NCBI GenBank assembly: GCA_038030265.1
Contig: CM075943.1
Location: forward strand, 61,107,971 to 61,171,970
Reading direction: 5' to 3'
Length of the DNA: 64,000 nucleotides
From: Corythucha ciliata
Taxonomy: Eukaryota; Arthropoda; Insecta; Hemiptera; Tingidae
Each line of letters starts with the position of its first letter. The first letter of the stretch is position 1. The notes beneath the pieces were generated by a model that had not been told where the DNA came from, searched no databases, and saw nothing but the letters and a program-made list of their open reading frames with translations. Both the position numbers and the translations under genes were made by a program. Below are positions 32,500-43,734 of the stretch, piece after piece.

Positions 32500-33460
32500 A
32501 TGATTCGCGCTGTGAAAATGGCTAAACTGACAATTTTCTGACGATTTTCACTGTATAATTAGGCGGTCTGACTCTTATCACGAAATGGCTAAACTGACAC
32601 TGCTCGCCCTGATCATGGCCAAACTAACTGCGCGCCTTAAAAAAAAGGCAAAAATGACGATTCGCGCATTGAAAAAATGTCGAAGCAAATAATGTCCTGG
32701 CCTGATAATAGTAAAATCGATCACTCTCGCGCCGAAAATGGCCAACCTGAACATTTGCTCGGTTCAATACTAACTATTTGCGCTTTACCTCAACGGACTA
32801 TTCATGCCCGAAAACCGGCTAAAATGACCATTTGCGCACAAAATTGAAGAATTGCGGCTTTGAAACGCGGCCTTTAAAATGGCTAAACTGACAAAATTGC
32901 GCGCTTAATATGGCCTAATTGTTCTGACTCCGAATAATTTGCATCTATGCGCAATAAAAATGGCTAAACTAACGATTGGCGCCATGACAATGCCCAAAAA
33001 TGATGATTCTTGATATAAAAATGGCCAAATCGACAATTTCTTGCAGCCAAAAACGTGAAATGATACAGGCCCTGCTATATTCATAATTGCCTACACAGAC
33101 AACTCAGGCCATGAAAATAAATGGCAAAACAAACCTCGAATCGTACTCGAAAATGACCAAACTGGCCATACCTCTCTCTGAAAAAACCAAACTTGCCTAC
33201 CTCCGGCTCCAAAAATGACCAATCTGGCCACCATCGGACTATATGTAGAATGTCAATTTGAAGATTGATGCCGTAAACAAATCTCACGGACTATTCCACG
33301 CCCTAAAAAGGACCATCCCGACAATTTTCGTCCTCAAAAATGGCAACTGACCATTCGCGTCGAAAAAGTGGCTTGGTTTGACGGACTTTTCGCTCCAAAA
33401 TTGTAAAACCGACTAACAAAATGTTTGAAAAGTGACCAAACTGGATAGATGCGCTCTATA
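32500..33460 (+). repeat. Minisatellite array, family B
   Basis: The best-developed block of AAAATGGCTAAACTGACA plus ATTCGCGCC-type units (32520, 32585, 32620, 32690, 32740, 32870, 32955, 33020, 33150). From 32905 onward it belongs to the right arm of the inverted duplication. The units before 32905 do not, so the duplication boundary falls inside an array. Confidence 0.72.
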
Positions 33461-33595
33461 AGGAGATTGAAACGAGTCCTTAAAACCCAGGGTTGGTATA
33501 TAATTAAGGCGAGAAAGTTTTATCCGTTAGACGAGGATTGATGAGGGGGGGGGAGGGGTACATTTTTTGGGATATTATCCGTATTGTTTGAGCGC

Positions 33596-34016
33596 CTTAT
33601 CACAATTTTAGCCGCTATAATAAACGCTTTTCCTTCCGGGTATCGGGGATTAGCCGCACTTTCTCAATTTTAGCAGTGAATTAACGTTTTTTCTCAATTT
33701 TTGCCGGGAATCAGCTGTTTTCCATCACGAATTGGTGTTTTCTAAATTTAGCTGTAATGAGCGCTTTTCATACCTTTCAGTCGAGAATTTATGGGTTCCT
33801 CGACTTTTGCCACGAATTAACAATTTTTCCAGTTTAGCCATGAATTAGCACTTTATCTCAATTTCAGTCGCATAATTTTGAGACCGTGAATTGGCGTTTT
33901 CTCAATTTTGGCTGTGAATCGAGCACTTTTTCTAGATTTTAGCTGCATATTCGTCTCATTTTTAGCCACGACATTACACCCGAAAACCGTGAATTATACT
34001 TATTATTCAATTTTAA
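33596..34016 (-). repeat. Family A minisatellite array in the right arm
   Basis: Mirror image of 1540-1975. On the plus strand units read CTCAATTTTAGCCGCGAATT-like (33603, 33660, 33700, 33850, 33900). Confidence 0.75.
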
Positions 34017-34424
34017 CTACGAGTGAGTGCTAGATTCCTTAATTAAAAGACGGGGTGGTTCAATATAACCCTTTTTTAAATACTCGTCAATAAAATCGAT
34101 GTAGCCCTGATGCAACGTCGGGTTCTTTTTTAGCTTATTTTCCAAGAAAAAGAAACGCTGTAGTGCTGTTTTAAAGGAGTTTCCTATAATAGGTTCATGT
34201 TCTTTAAACATCAATGGAACTATGTATCGACCTTCTTTAGTTCTACTATGCTGCGCAGCGAAGAGCTTCTCACAAAATTCGTCTTCTGGGCGAGAGTGTA
34301 TCCTCGCTGGAACTTTGTCCAACTCCCAAAATTTAAGGATGTTTTCCTCGGTTATACTGATGTGAAAGGAGCTGACCGCGTGAACAACAGAGACGTCTCC
34401 AGAATCATGCGAATTCACCACCAC
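34017..34424 (-). pseudogene. BEL/Pao protease-RT linker, truncated (right arm)
   Basis: 135-codon frame matching 1124-1531 almost residue for residue (ILKFWELDKVPAR, KEGRYIVPLMFKEHEP, GYIDFIDEYLKKGYIEPP). The RT palm is missing at the same point as in the left arm. Confidence 0.82.
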
Positions 34425-35054
34425 GGGCCCAGACAGGACCCACCCAAGGGTATAGTGCTGACTGCAGTCGGAGTTCCAGGCCTGCCTTCAATTTTACTAC
34501 CTATCAAGATGGAGTTGTACAGATCAGTTCCAACTAAAATGTCGATCTGCTGAGGTTGCCCGAATCCAGGGTCCGCGAGTTCGAGGTGATGTATGTGGTC
34601 CCAAAGTGTCCCCAAGAATTACTCTTGAGGGGAGAAGTCCGGTAATGCTATCGAGGCAGGTCGCTCTTACCTTATACGCAGGTCTGTCTCTCCGCAACGG
34701 CTGAAATTCTAGTTCCACGGTGCAATGCGTGCCGTTGACCTTTTGATTAGAAAGCCCTTTGATCGCCGTACTACAAGGAGTCGTGACTAAATTCAAATTG
34801 TTGCCTAATTCGGTCGTTACAAAGGAGCACTGACTTCCGGAGTCCAAAAGAATTCGAACTATTTGATATCGTCCGTAGCGATCGCGTACTCTACAAAGCG
34901 CCGTGCCCAACAATACGGCTGTGGACGACGGGTCGACTTCAGCTGCGAGAGATGTGACTCCATTCGCGTCACTTTCCTTTTGATTAAGCGACGAAGTTCC
35001 AGATCGATCGGTTTCATTATTGAAGTGGAGACAATGGTGATGCCTCTTTACCAC
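34415..35054 (-). pseudogene. BEL/Pao aspartic protease (right arm)
   Basis: The frame 35054-34524 carries LLDSGSQCSFVTTELGNN and runs through the position that is a stop in the left arm (reads DRYGRYQI here). The last protease segment (IDILVGTDLYNSILIG) is in another frame (34615-34415), so one frame break remains near 34560. Just upstream, CAICGK and HHHCLHF, the two halves of the Pao zinc motif, fall in different frames near 35045-35060. Confidence 0.84.
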
Positions 35055-35995
35055 AAATGGCGCAAAAAAACCCTCGAATCACACTGCGGTGTTCGGTGAA
35101 ACTCGCTGAGGCAAATAATGCACAGCTTATTAGATTTAACAAACAAAAATCTTTTCTTTTGATGCTGTTTCAGGAATTCCGAACAACCCTCGAGATTGTG
35201 CTGTCCTTTGCACATGTGACAGTTGGATTTTCGGGCACTCGAAACAAACGAATAGCGAGGGGGAGGGGGTTGGGATTTTACATGTGATTTCGTTGCCTGC
35301 TTGTTTTCTTGTGGTTTCGTCGTACTGCCTTGGTAGAATTCAGCGGCCTTCATGGACTTGACCCGCTTCTCCAAAAAGGCGAGGAGATCCTGAATTGACG
35401 GTGCATCGCTCGTGTTGGAGTTTTCAAAATTTTCGCGAGTTTGCGTATCAACCTTTTTGAGTATGACGTTCGTCAAAATCAGAGACCATTCGTCCACCGG
35501 ATGTTTGAGGGCTCGGAGAGCGTTTAAATTGGTGATAACCGTCGTTACGAATTCGCTTAGAGACTCTGAACTCGGTCTGATGGGAGGATGGTCAGCAATG
35601 GCATTCCAATGATTGTTCGCCAATTTGCCCGTGTCGTGATACCGCGATTCAAGAGTGTTCCAAGCTACTTCGAAATTCTCGGGCGTCAACGCAAGCGACG
35701 ATATGAGTCGAAGTGGCTCGCCGGACAGAGATGCTCTGAGGTACTGAATTTTTTGCAACGGGGCAACTGAGGTATCGTCTATTATGAGGGAAGAAAAAAG
35801 CTCTCTAAAACTTGAACAATTCAGATCTGGGCCGTCCGAAAACCGGGGGAGGTCTATAACCGGTAGTTTTACCTTGCTGGCGAAATGAGTGTCGACATGA
35901 TGGTCAGGATTCCTGCAAGAACCAAGAACATTCTTGCCCATCACTAGTCTGGGGGCTCTCACTACGTCTCTAATACCGCGTTTTGCGCGGTCCAC
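35048..35995 (-). pseudogene. BEL/Pao gag (right arm), largely intact
   Basis: 315 codons: KLPVIDLPRFSDGPD, FRELFSSLIIDDTSVAPLQK, YLRASLSGEPLRLISSLALT and AWNTLESRYHDTGKLANNHW are the DUF1759-type Gag core. Then CHMCKGQHNLEGC and CIICLSEFHRTPQC. The stop at 35048 results from a frame break in the T7 run just before the protease region. The N-terminus starts ~55 bp inside a transposon terminus at 36051, so the original 5' end and LTR are not visible. Confidence 0.86.
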
Positions 35996-36050
35996 ACCAT
36001 TATGGGATGACCATCACTCCTATTAGGCGTCCTCTCAACCACAACCGTGT

Positions 36051-36090
36051 CAGGGGCATAGCCAGGCCTTGTTCTTAGTGGCGGGCAGTA
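36051..36090 (+). mobile_element. Transposon terminus of the CAGGGGCGTAGCC family
   Basis: CAGGGGCATAGCCAGGCC, then GTGGCGGGCAG, repeats the pattern of the end at 21519. It sits immediately upstream of the BEL gag remnant and is followed by arrays of families A to D. No matching right end or TSD (left flank AACCGTGT) could be found downstream. Confidence 0.5.
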
Positions 36091-36199
36091 GATGTCAGAT
36101 GAACCAGAGACCACATCAACAAGAAAACGTAGTTCGTCAACTCAGACAGCTAGGCAGCTGCCTATGGTCCCCGGCCAATCGGCCCCTGGCCTCTGGATA

Positions 36200-36840
36200 A
36201 AATTGGGGAAAAGCGCTATACAGCTGCTAAAGTTAGGAAAAACGATACTTCCCGATAAATTGAGAAAAATCGTGAATTATCAGTTGAGATGAGAAAAATG
36301 CAATTTCGCGGCCGCGAGGGCTATAGAATTGAAAAACCCGTCGTCTTCTTAGAAACAGCTTTTTGGCTAAAATAATAGCTAAATGTGAAAAAATCGCTAA
36401 ATTGCGGTAAAAATTAATAAAAATGTCTAATTCACAGTGTAAAATTGAGAAAAAGAGCAAATTCGCGGCTAAAATTGAGAAAAACAGCTAATCCACCGAC
36501 CACGGATAATATCGAGAAAAATGCCAATTTGCAGATGCTAATTATAATTCACGAAAACAAAGTTATCGTCCTCTTAAGACAACTTCGTTGCTAACATGGA
36601 TAAGCTAAAACGTTAAAAAATTGCTACGTTACGACTAAAATTATTGAAATTGGCTAATTCGAGGTGTAAAATAGAGAAAAAGCACTAATTCGCTGTAGAA
36701 ATTGAGGAAAACTCGATTCATGGCTGAAATTTGTGAAAATCCCTGTTAGCTAGTAATTCAGGAATAACGCTAATTGATGTCTAAAATTAAACTAAAAACG
36801 CTAATTCGTGGCTGAAAAGGAAAACACCACAATTCGCGTA
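36200..36840 (+). repeat. Family A minisatellite array
   Basis: Best units: TAAAATTGAGAAAAAGAGC followed by AAATTCGCGGC (36445) and CTAAAATTGAGAAAAACAGC (36469). Individual units vary from 26 to 34 bp. Confidence 0.75.
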
Positions 36841-37019
36841 ACGGTTTTATAGGTAACGTGTCGGGCTTGACCAGCTGGCAAGGCCGCAAGAGACTTGCAC
36901 GTGCCAGGTCGCTTCCATGAAGTCCTAATGACTGGTGTATCCTGGCAATGTGCCCTCCATGGTATCAAAACAGGGCGAGAAGAAGGCAGGAAGGCACACA
37001 CTTGGGTACCGCGCTAGTT
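36841..37019. other. Unique spacer between arrays A and B
   Basis: GC-richer, non-repetitive 180 bp with no recognised feature. Confidence 0.4.
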
Positions 37020-37450
37020 GCGTAGAGCTAAATTTGTAATTCAGGCCCCAAAAATGGAAAAAAATGAGTATAATGTGGTTGAAAAGGATCAACACGTAGC
37101 GATACTTGGCCTGAAAATGGTAAAACCGACCGTGCGAACTCCAAAAATGGCCAAATTAGCCATTCGCACGTATAGTAAATGTTTAAAACTGATGATTCGC
37201 GAGCCCTCAAAATGCCAAAAAACTGACCACTGACGTTCGAAAAATGGCCAAACTGACCATTCACGCCTTGAAAATGGCTAAACTTACATTTTGCGACCTA
37301 AAAAACAACCCAACCGGCAATTCGGACGGTTTGACGGACCATTCTTGTCTTAAGAATGACAAAACTGACTATTTTTTCGTCGAAAAAAGTGATAAAATTT
37401 ACTATTCACGCCCTAAAAATGGCCGTAGTTAAAACTGGAATCTATGCGCC
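37020..37450 (+). repeat. Family B minisatellite array
   Basis: Units such as CCAAAAATGGCCAAATTAGC and GAAAAATGGCCAAACTGACC plus ATTCACGCC (37140-37270, 37415). Confidence 0.7.
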
Positions 37451-37569
37451 CTAACAAAAAGGTGTGTTTGCCAACAGCTAGCTCTGTTGTGAGCTACTGT
37501 CCCACGGAGAATGTCTGGCGACCTCAAAAGTAATGCATGCAAAAAGCTGTAGCCGTAGGATCCTACATT

Positions 37570-38980
37570 GTCTGTCTTCCCTCGTTGAAACTCCAAAACT
37601 GATGTTTTCTTCCGATGGTTTCACTACAAAAACTGGCCGTATTACCTAAAACTGTCGGGTTTAACCCAAAAACTAAGGAATTTATTGTTAAAAAACTTGT
37701 TTTATGCCCCTTAACTGACAATTTCACCCTAAAACTGACGGCAACACCACAAAACTGAACATTTTACTCCAAAACTTACAATTTCCCACTACACAACTGT
37801 CGTTTTCCTAAAAATTGATGATTTTACGCCGAAACTATTACTAAACTCTGCCTTAAAAAGTCTAAAGATTTTTAGCACAAAACTGACAATTTCAGCACAA
37901 TACTGACGGTTTGTTCCCAAATTAGACGAGATTACACCAAAACAGACAATTTCGCGTTCAAAGCTGACGTGTTACCCCAAAAGATGTCACTAAAAAACTG
38001 GCGATTTTACCCCAAACATTTCACGGTTCCAACTGATAATTTTACCGTGAAAAGAACTTTGTTTAAATCTATAAAAAAGGAAGATTTTACTCTATAACTG
38101 ACGATTTTACTCCCAACCCGGAGTGTTCGTAATATTTCGCTACAAAAACCGGCAGTTTTATCCGCAATCCTCAATATCATATTTAATTTTCAAAATCTTA
38201 CGATTTCATCCCAAAAAATCACGTTATGTGACCTTTGGTATAGTTATTCACCCCCAAAAGTGATTATTTTACCCCACAACTTGATATTTTATACCAAAAC
38301 TGACAATTTTACTCCAAAACTGACGTTTTCCCCAAAAATATGATTTCACGTAAAAACTGTCGACTCTGCCTTGAAAACTCTGACAAAATTTTCAGTTTTA
38401 AAGTAAAATTACTATTTTTTTAAGCGTAAAATGGCAGTTTCGTTGTGAAAATTCAGTATTATGGTAAACATGGTTTTATGGTTATTTAAACTAGAAACTT
38501 GAACTTTGGGTTAAAAAACTCCTGTGTTATGGTAAAACCGCCAGTTTTGGGGTAAAATTTTCAATTTTTTAAAGGAAATACTGACAAATTTAGTTTAAGG
38601 GTTTTGAAATTATACGTCACCTTTGGACAAAAACCGTCACTTTTCGAGTTGAAATCCTCCAAAAATTAAGGGTTTCACGCCAAAACTGACGTTTTATATA
38701 AAAACTGAAGATTTCAAGACAATATAATAGTGATTTCACCCTCGAACTTTTGACAAAATTCCCTAAAAATGAAACGTTTACCCCCTAACTGGTGGTTTTA
38801 CCAAAAATCTGGTAAATTTTCTCCGAAACTGACGTTTTTTTAAACCTAAAATTGAAGTTTTTACCCCAAAACTGCTAATAGAAAACTGATGTTATCAGTA
38901 CACGTTCACCCTGAAACTAAATTAAGCTGTTTCATACCTCAAAACTAAAAATTTTACATAAAAACTGGCGATGTCACTTG
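37570..38980 (+). repeat. Family C minisatellite array
   Basis: About 1.4 kb of ~20-bp units CCAAAACTGACGATTTTAC with many variants. A central part (about 38390-38640) is in the opposite orientation (TTTTGGGGTAAAATTTTCAG). No long frame is conserved. Confidence 0.75.
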
Positions 38981-40275
38981 ACGATTTTAGATTTTGGAAA
39001 AGCATAATCCGAGAAATTGGGTTTTCAATTCAGACCTGCGAAAAGAGTCTATTTCGTATGAAAAGTCTGCAAAATTACTTGTTGAATTATAGGCAACCAC
39101 CGCACAAAATTGATTTTCCAGCCACCGAAACTCACGGCTTTGGCAAAATAAATCCGCGAATTGATGGTTTTGTGACAGACAAATTTCAGCAGTTCGTTTC
39201 AAGTGAGCAAAACGCGCAAGAATGTTTTGTATGAGAGCAAATTGCGGAGTTTTTCAACCGCGGCGAATACCGTGAGATGGGCGTTCTGAGTCATTTTGTC
39301 CAATAATGTGAAATATCGACTTGAAAAGGGTTGTACTCACGAAATTGCTGTTTTGAAGGACCCAAATCGTGAAACGGCTTTCATTTTTTTTTTTAGAGAG
39401 AGAGAGATAGAGTGAGTGAGTGTGAGGGAGTCAACACCGTGAAATTGGCACTTAGGGAGTCACCCAGGCAAAATTGCCTTCTTGAGTGTAAAAATCCCGC
39501 GAAATTGGGATCTGCGACTGTAAGATCCGCAAAAATTTGGTTTTGAATGGGCCAAATCGACGAAATTGGTTTGTTAAAGGGCCCAATCCGCAAAAAATAG
39601 GGCAGAATGAGGTTGAAAGCGGATATTTGTGTGGCTCAACCACGCAGAAAAGGCTTTTTAGAAGGTAAAACTTACTAGAATACCTTTTGAGTGAGCAATA
39701 TTATACCCTAAAGATTGAGTTCTGCGAGTGCGAAATCTGTGAAATTTGGACTTAGAAATAGATTAACACTCAAAATTGCTGTTCTGAAGGACACAAAAAC
39801 AAGGTGAAATTGTTTTTCTGATTGAGTCAAATCGTGAAAACGAATTTTCGAGTCGCTCAATCACGCGAAATAAGCTTTTCAGATAGTCAAATCCGCTAAA
39901 GCTTTTTGAGTGAGCGAACCCCGTGAAAATTGATTCAATGAGTTCCCAAATACGCGAAATTTGGACTTAAAAAAGTGCCCAACGCACGAAATTGCTGTTT
40001 TGAAGGCCTCCAATCCCATGAAATAGCTTTTTTGATGAAGTCAATCCAGCGAAGTCGAAACTGCGACATTTGGCTTTTCGTGTGAGGAATACCCGCGAAA
40101 TTGGATCCTATATGACCCATATTGGCGAAATTTGGAATAAAAAAGAGATCAACCCGCGTTTATTGCTGGTTTCAAGGACCCAAACCCGTGAAATAACTTT
40201 TTTGATGAAGTCAATCCTTTCAAGTTGGATTTTTAAACGAGTCAACTTAGCAGAATTGGCTTTCTAGGGGGTCAA
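38980..40275 (+). repeat. Family D minisatellite array
   Basis: About 1.3 kb of ~38-40-bp units: GCGAAATTGGGTTTTC-like followed by GAGTGAGTCAAATCC-like. Clear repeats at 39480-39600, 39720-39960 and 40060-40200. A short continuation lies at 40440-40570 after a family B-like patch (40285-40340). Confidence 0.72.
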
Positions 40276-40579
40276 ACTCAAAATCCGATAATGTCTAAAT
40301 TGACAATTCGTGCCCTATAACTGCTACTTACGCCCTAAAAATTCCCAAACTAAAAAAAAAAAAAAAAATCCCAGTTTGTTCAGCTTTGAGAGGCTGTGGT
40401 GGTGACAAAACAGGACTAATTCTATAGCGAGCAAAAACAAAAACCCGTGAAACAATCTTTTTGAAAAAGCCAAACTCACGAATTTTGATTTTTTCCAGAG
40501 CCAAAATAAATCAGTTTTTTGAAAAACCGAATCCATAAATAAACGGGTCACGAAATTGGGTTTCCAGCAAGTCAATACC

Positions 40580-41430
40580 CACATTAAACGGTTTTCTTCA
40601 AAACTAAACATTTCTCCTCGAAACTGACGGTTTCACTACAAAAAAAAAGCGACTATTTTACCTAAAAACTGACGATTTTACCAAAAAAAGAGCTTATTTT
40701 ACCCACAAAGCGTATATGGCGAACGGCACAAAACTTGGCGTATTCCTCTTTCTTTTTCAGATATTTTTTCCCCGGTTCCAGGTGGGGTGGGGGGTCCCAA
40801 GGTTAAGTAACTAAACCTTGATTTTTTCCTTTGATTAAACTGACGATTTTAAAATTGACAGTTTTTATTCCAAGACTGATTATCACACCCCCCAAAACAG
40901 GATGTTTTACTCCAAAACGGACAATTTTTAAGCCGAAACTGGCGTTCTCCTCTACATGTTAGCGCGTTTTTCCCGCAACGGATGTTTTTTTTTTTTTTTT
41001 TTTGGTTGCCAAAACTGATTACTCGGACATGAAAACTCACTATTTTATCAAAAAATTGACTATTTCACTCCGAAACAGACAATGTCGCGTGATGGCGCGC
41101 AGACGTGTTACATTACAAGCTTATAACTTAAGATCTCACAACAAAATACCATATTTTTTTACTTTAAAAATAACGATTTCACGCTAAAACTGATGGTTTC
41201 CTTTAGAACTGACGATTTTAAAACCAAACTGACTGATGATTTTAGGCAATACGTTTTACACACCCAAAACTAAAGATTTCACCGAAAAACTGGCGATTTT
41301 ACCCCAAAACTAAACTCGGTGGAGTAACGTACTTCAAAACTGAATATTTCACCACAAAAATGGATATTTTACTACAAAACTGGCTATTTTAACACAAAAC
41401 TGTCAGTTTCAGAATGGGGGGGGGGGTGAG
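40580..41430 (+). repeat. Second family C minisatellite array
   Basis: Units such as CCGAAACTGGCGTTCTCC, AAAAACTGACGATTTTACC and CCAAAACTGGCTATTTTAAC. Interrupted at 40735-40830 by a block shared with 50060-50150. Confidence 0.72.
40770..40832 (+). repeat. Dispersed ~45-bp block, copy 1
   Basis: GGGGGGTCCCAAGGTTAAGT, then AACTAAACCTTGATTTTTTC. A close relative is at 50068-50120 (GGGGGGTACCAAAG, then AAGTAACTATAAACCTTG). Both lie beside family C-like phrases, so they may mark one end of a family C-bearing element. Confidence 0.55.
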
Positions 41431-42029
41431 AAATCCGAAAAATTGGTTTCCAGAAAGTCAGTGCTGCAAAAATAGCTTTTTTTTGTACAGCTCAAACTTT
41501 CATACTTGAGATCTGATGATTGATTTCAAGAGTTTACAATTTTGGTTGGGTATAGAGGGGAAGCGGGCAACTTCACGGACCTTCCCATGACTACACCGCA
41601 CAGCATCAAACCGCAATTCAGAAGCTCAAAACGGTCTGGAAAATTTAAAATGTACCCCCCTCCTCCTCCTCCTCCTCACATCGATCTCCTCACACTCTGA
41701 AATTGTCAGGACATCCTGAAAGAGGTCGGAAACTTGGAATTTAATATACCAAAACGTCGACGTTTCCCTAATAAATCGATCAACAAACTTAATGGACGAC
41801 TGGATTTGGCTCACAGCGTGTTTTATAGTTTGAATAGGGACAAAATTTCACGTTTATTGACCTAAGCGTCACTCTCTGAGGTAATATTGACAATTTTTCC
41901 ACGTCATCGAATGGCTACAACACCGGCAGTTTTATAGGCCAAAAATGGGGGTTTTTGAATCGAAAATCTGGATTTAGGTGGTAACCTCCCAATAAACACT
42001 GAGTCTTCTTCCAAATATTAAGTAAGAAG
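41431..42029. other. Non-coding stretch before the gypsy-3 remnant
   Basis: Contains a G run (41416-41427), a (TCC)n microsatellite (41656-41676) and scattered C/D-like phrases. The frame 41626-41814 on the minus strand has no domain I can defend. Confidence 0.45.
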
Positions 42030-42139
42030 TAGTAACTTCCAGTCCAAATTACCCTCAGTCAAACGGTCAAGTCGAGCGAGCTGTGAGAACTGTAAAAAAT
42101 ATTCTTAAAAAAAATGCTGATCCGTATGAAGGTCTATTA
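42030..42139 (+). pseudogene. Gypsy-3 integrase fragment 1
   Basis: The translation TSSPNYPQSNGQVERAVRTV, then KNILKKNADPYEGLL, is the end of a Ty3/gypsy integrase core with the catalytic Glu (QVER). The frame runs directly into the TTA target site of the 42140-43086 element and resumes at 43090. Upstream similarity fades before 41990, so RT and RNase H are absent. Confidence 0.85.
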
Positions 42140-43086
42140 AGCCCTGTACACACGGAGACAGAAATGTCATAACACAAGTCATAACATCTCGAAGCAAGAT
42201 ATTGTACGCCATTTCTGTCAAGCCCCTTGTGTTCACACGAGGACATTTATGTCATGACATGGTAGCCTGTTGGTAATCTCGAATTCAGTGAATGAATAGA
42301 ATGAATTGTCTCATTATTTTCTAGTTCTTGTGTTCACTTTGTTTTTAATTTCAACTATTCTTTTCAGAACGAAATCCCCAATACCATTTTCTTTCGTTTG
42401 GAATTGAAGTGCAGACCTTCTTTAAAAAAAAAAAAAATTGTCCGCTCCTCGTGTACTCCAAAGTTCAATGGTTTTGGTGGAGTAGTTTGCTAAAATCGTG
42501 TTTCCTACTAGGACAATTTCATCATTCCAATTTATTTGGTGGTGTTGAAAGCGGTAGCTGGCACCACGGCAGCCACTTCTGCTCTTCACAATAAAGACTG
42601 TCCAAAATAAAAGATAAGGATGAACAAATAGACGGTATAAGAGTAGCTGTTTCGTGAAATTCCTAATGCAATTTAATGAATACATCTAGCTGTTTTATTA
42701 CAAACTTGTTTAGTACAGGTAAAGGCACTCACGCATCTCATACTCTATGATGAGTGATGCCATTACTGCCTCACGAATCCAATCCATTTTTTTTCCAAAC
42801 TTCACTTGAACATTGAAACAACAGATCGCTCAACAGCATCAACAAGTTAACAAGCTCACTTCCACGGTTTTAATAATCCCTACCCTTCGGCTTGAGCATG
42901 AAAGTTGGGGTAAAAGGGAAGGTTACTAGACATTTCTGTCTAGAAAGATGTCACCGTAGAATTATCAAAATTTGTTATGACATATATGGTATAACATCAA
43001 ATGTCTTACCTTTTTCGTGTTCACACGAAGACTTTTCTGCCATGACATGGATGTCATGACAGAAAAGTCTCCGTGTGTACAGGCTT
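42140..43086. mobile_element. 947-bp PIF/Harbinger-like DNA element
   Basis: Left end AGCCCTGTACACACGGAGAC and right end, inverted, AAGCCTGTACACACGGAGAC match at 18 of 20. The flanking TSD is TTA (42137-42139, 43087-43089), the TWA type of PIF/Harbinger. Subterminal repeats (GTGTTCACACGAGGAC at 42231, GTGTTCACACGAAGAC at 43017, with ATGTCATGACATGG) occur near both ends. The interior frames (42409-42594 plus, 42422-42685 minus) match no transposase I recognise, so it is probably non-autonomous. Confidence 0.85.
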
Positions 43087-43164
43087 TTAGCGTACAGGAG
43101 CTCTCCGCTCGATTCTGGATATAGTCCAGCTGAATTATTGTACGGCAGAAGAATTCGGACCAGC
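43087..43164 (+). pseudogene. Gypsy-3 integrase fragment 2
   Basis: AYRSSPLDSGYSPAELLYGR, then RIRTS: the conserved stretch after the integrase core. It is in phase with fragment 1 (one TTA kept) and with fragment 3 (one GGACCAGC kept). It is only 78 bp long because both sides are interrupted by DNA transposons. Confidence 0.88.
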
Positions 43165-43179
43165 CAGGGCTGGGCAGTA

Positions 43180-43330
43180 ATTGAATCACATGTAATTGAA
43201 TTACGTAATTCAATTACAATTAGTAATTGGTAATTTGTAATTGATAACAACACGCCATTGTAATTAATAATTTGTAATTAAAAGCACTTTTTCGAAGTAA
43301 TTTGTAATTAACAATTACCAATTACATTTC
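43180..43330. repeat. Subterminal TAATTG repeats, left side of the hAT-like element
   Basis: At least eight TAATTG/CAATTA or GTAATT words in both orientations. Mirrored at 46495-46635. Such repeats are typical transposase-binding sites in hAT elements. Confidence 0.75.
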
Positions 43331-43536
43331 CATCTTCAGAGCCAATATTACTTCGAAAACTCAGCGGGTACTATTTCGCGCCTTACTTGGAGCTTTTGGA
43401 GGAGTTTTTGCATGAAATTCTCTGAAAAAAAAAGAGTTTCAAAGCAATTATGACACAAGCGATATCCTCGAGCTTAGGGTTGCCTATTTGAAATTTGAGA
43501 AAAACGGTACAAAAGTTTTTCATCGAAACCCCAAAC

Positions 43537-43620
43537 CAGTGGCGTAAGTAGGAATTTGTCTTGGGGGGGGGGGAGGATCAGATTGAAATCTCGTAAGGTT
43601 GAAAGGAGGCGGGTAATTTC
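43537..43620 (+). mobile_element. Second transposon-like terminus nested in the hAT-like element
   Basis: CAGTGGCGTAAGTAGGAATT, followed by a G run, resembles the CAGGGGCGTAGCC ends. It may mark the left limit of a separate array-bearing element whose right end lies near 46210. No TSD found (left flank CCCCAAAC). Confidence 0.4.
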
Positions 43621-43734
43621 ACATTTTAGTCATCATTCCACCCAGTCAGCATACTTTTGAATCTGGACATCTTGCTGGCCTCATCATAGCCTCAATCTCT
43701 CAGTTAAGGGCGATTTTTGGACTCTACCCGCAAA

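Larger units (their letters stand above)
32905..35555 (-). repeat. Right arm of the 2.65-kb inverted duplication
   Basis: Reverse-complement partner of 1-2650. The BEL remnant continues beyond 35555 to about 36050 here, while the left partner would lie before the window start. The spacer between the arms is about 30 kb. Confidence 0.93.

Noticed and set aside
41626..41814. Possible hAT or zinc-finger transposase piece
   Set aside because: A vague resemblance in either strand, dominated by an Arg run from the (TCC)n microsatellite.
42409..42685. Transposase frame inside the PIF/Harbinger-like element
   Set aside because: Neither strand shows a DDE or Myb-like motif.
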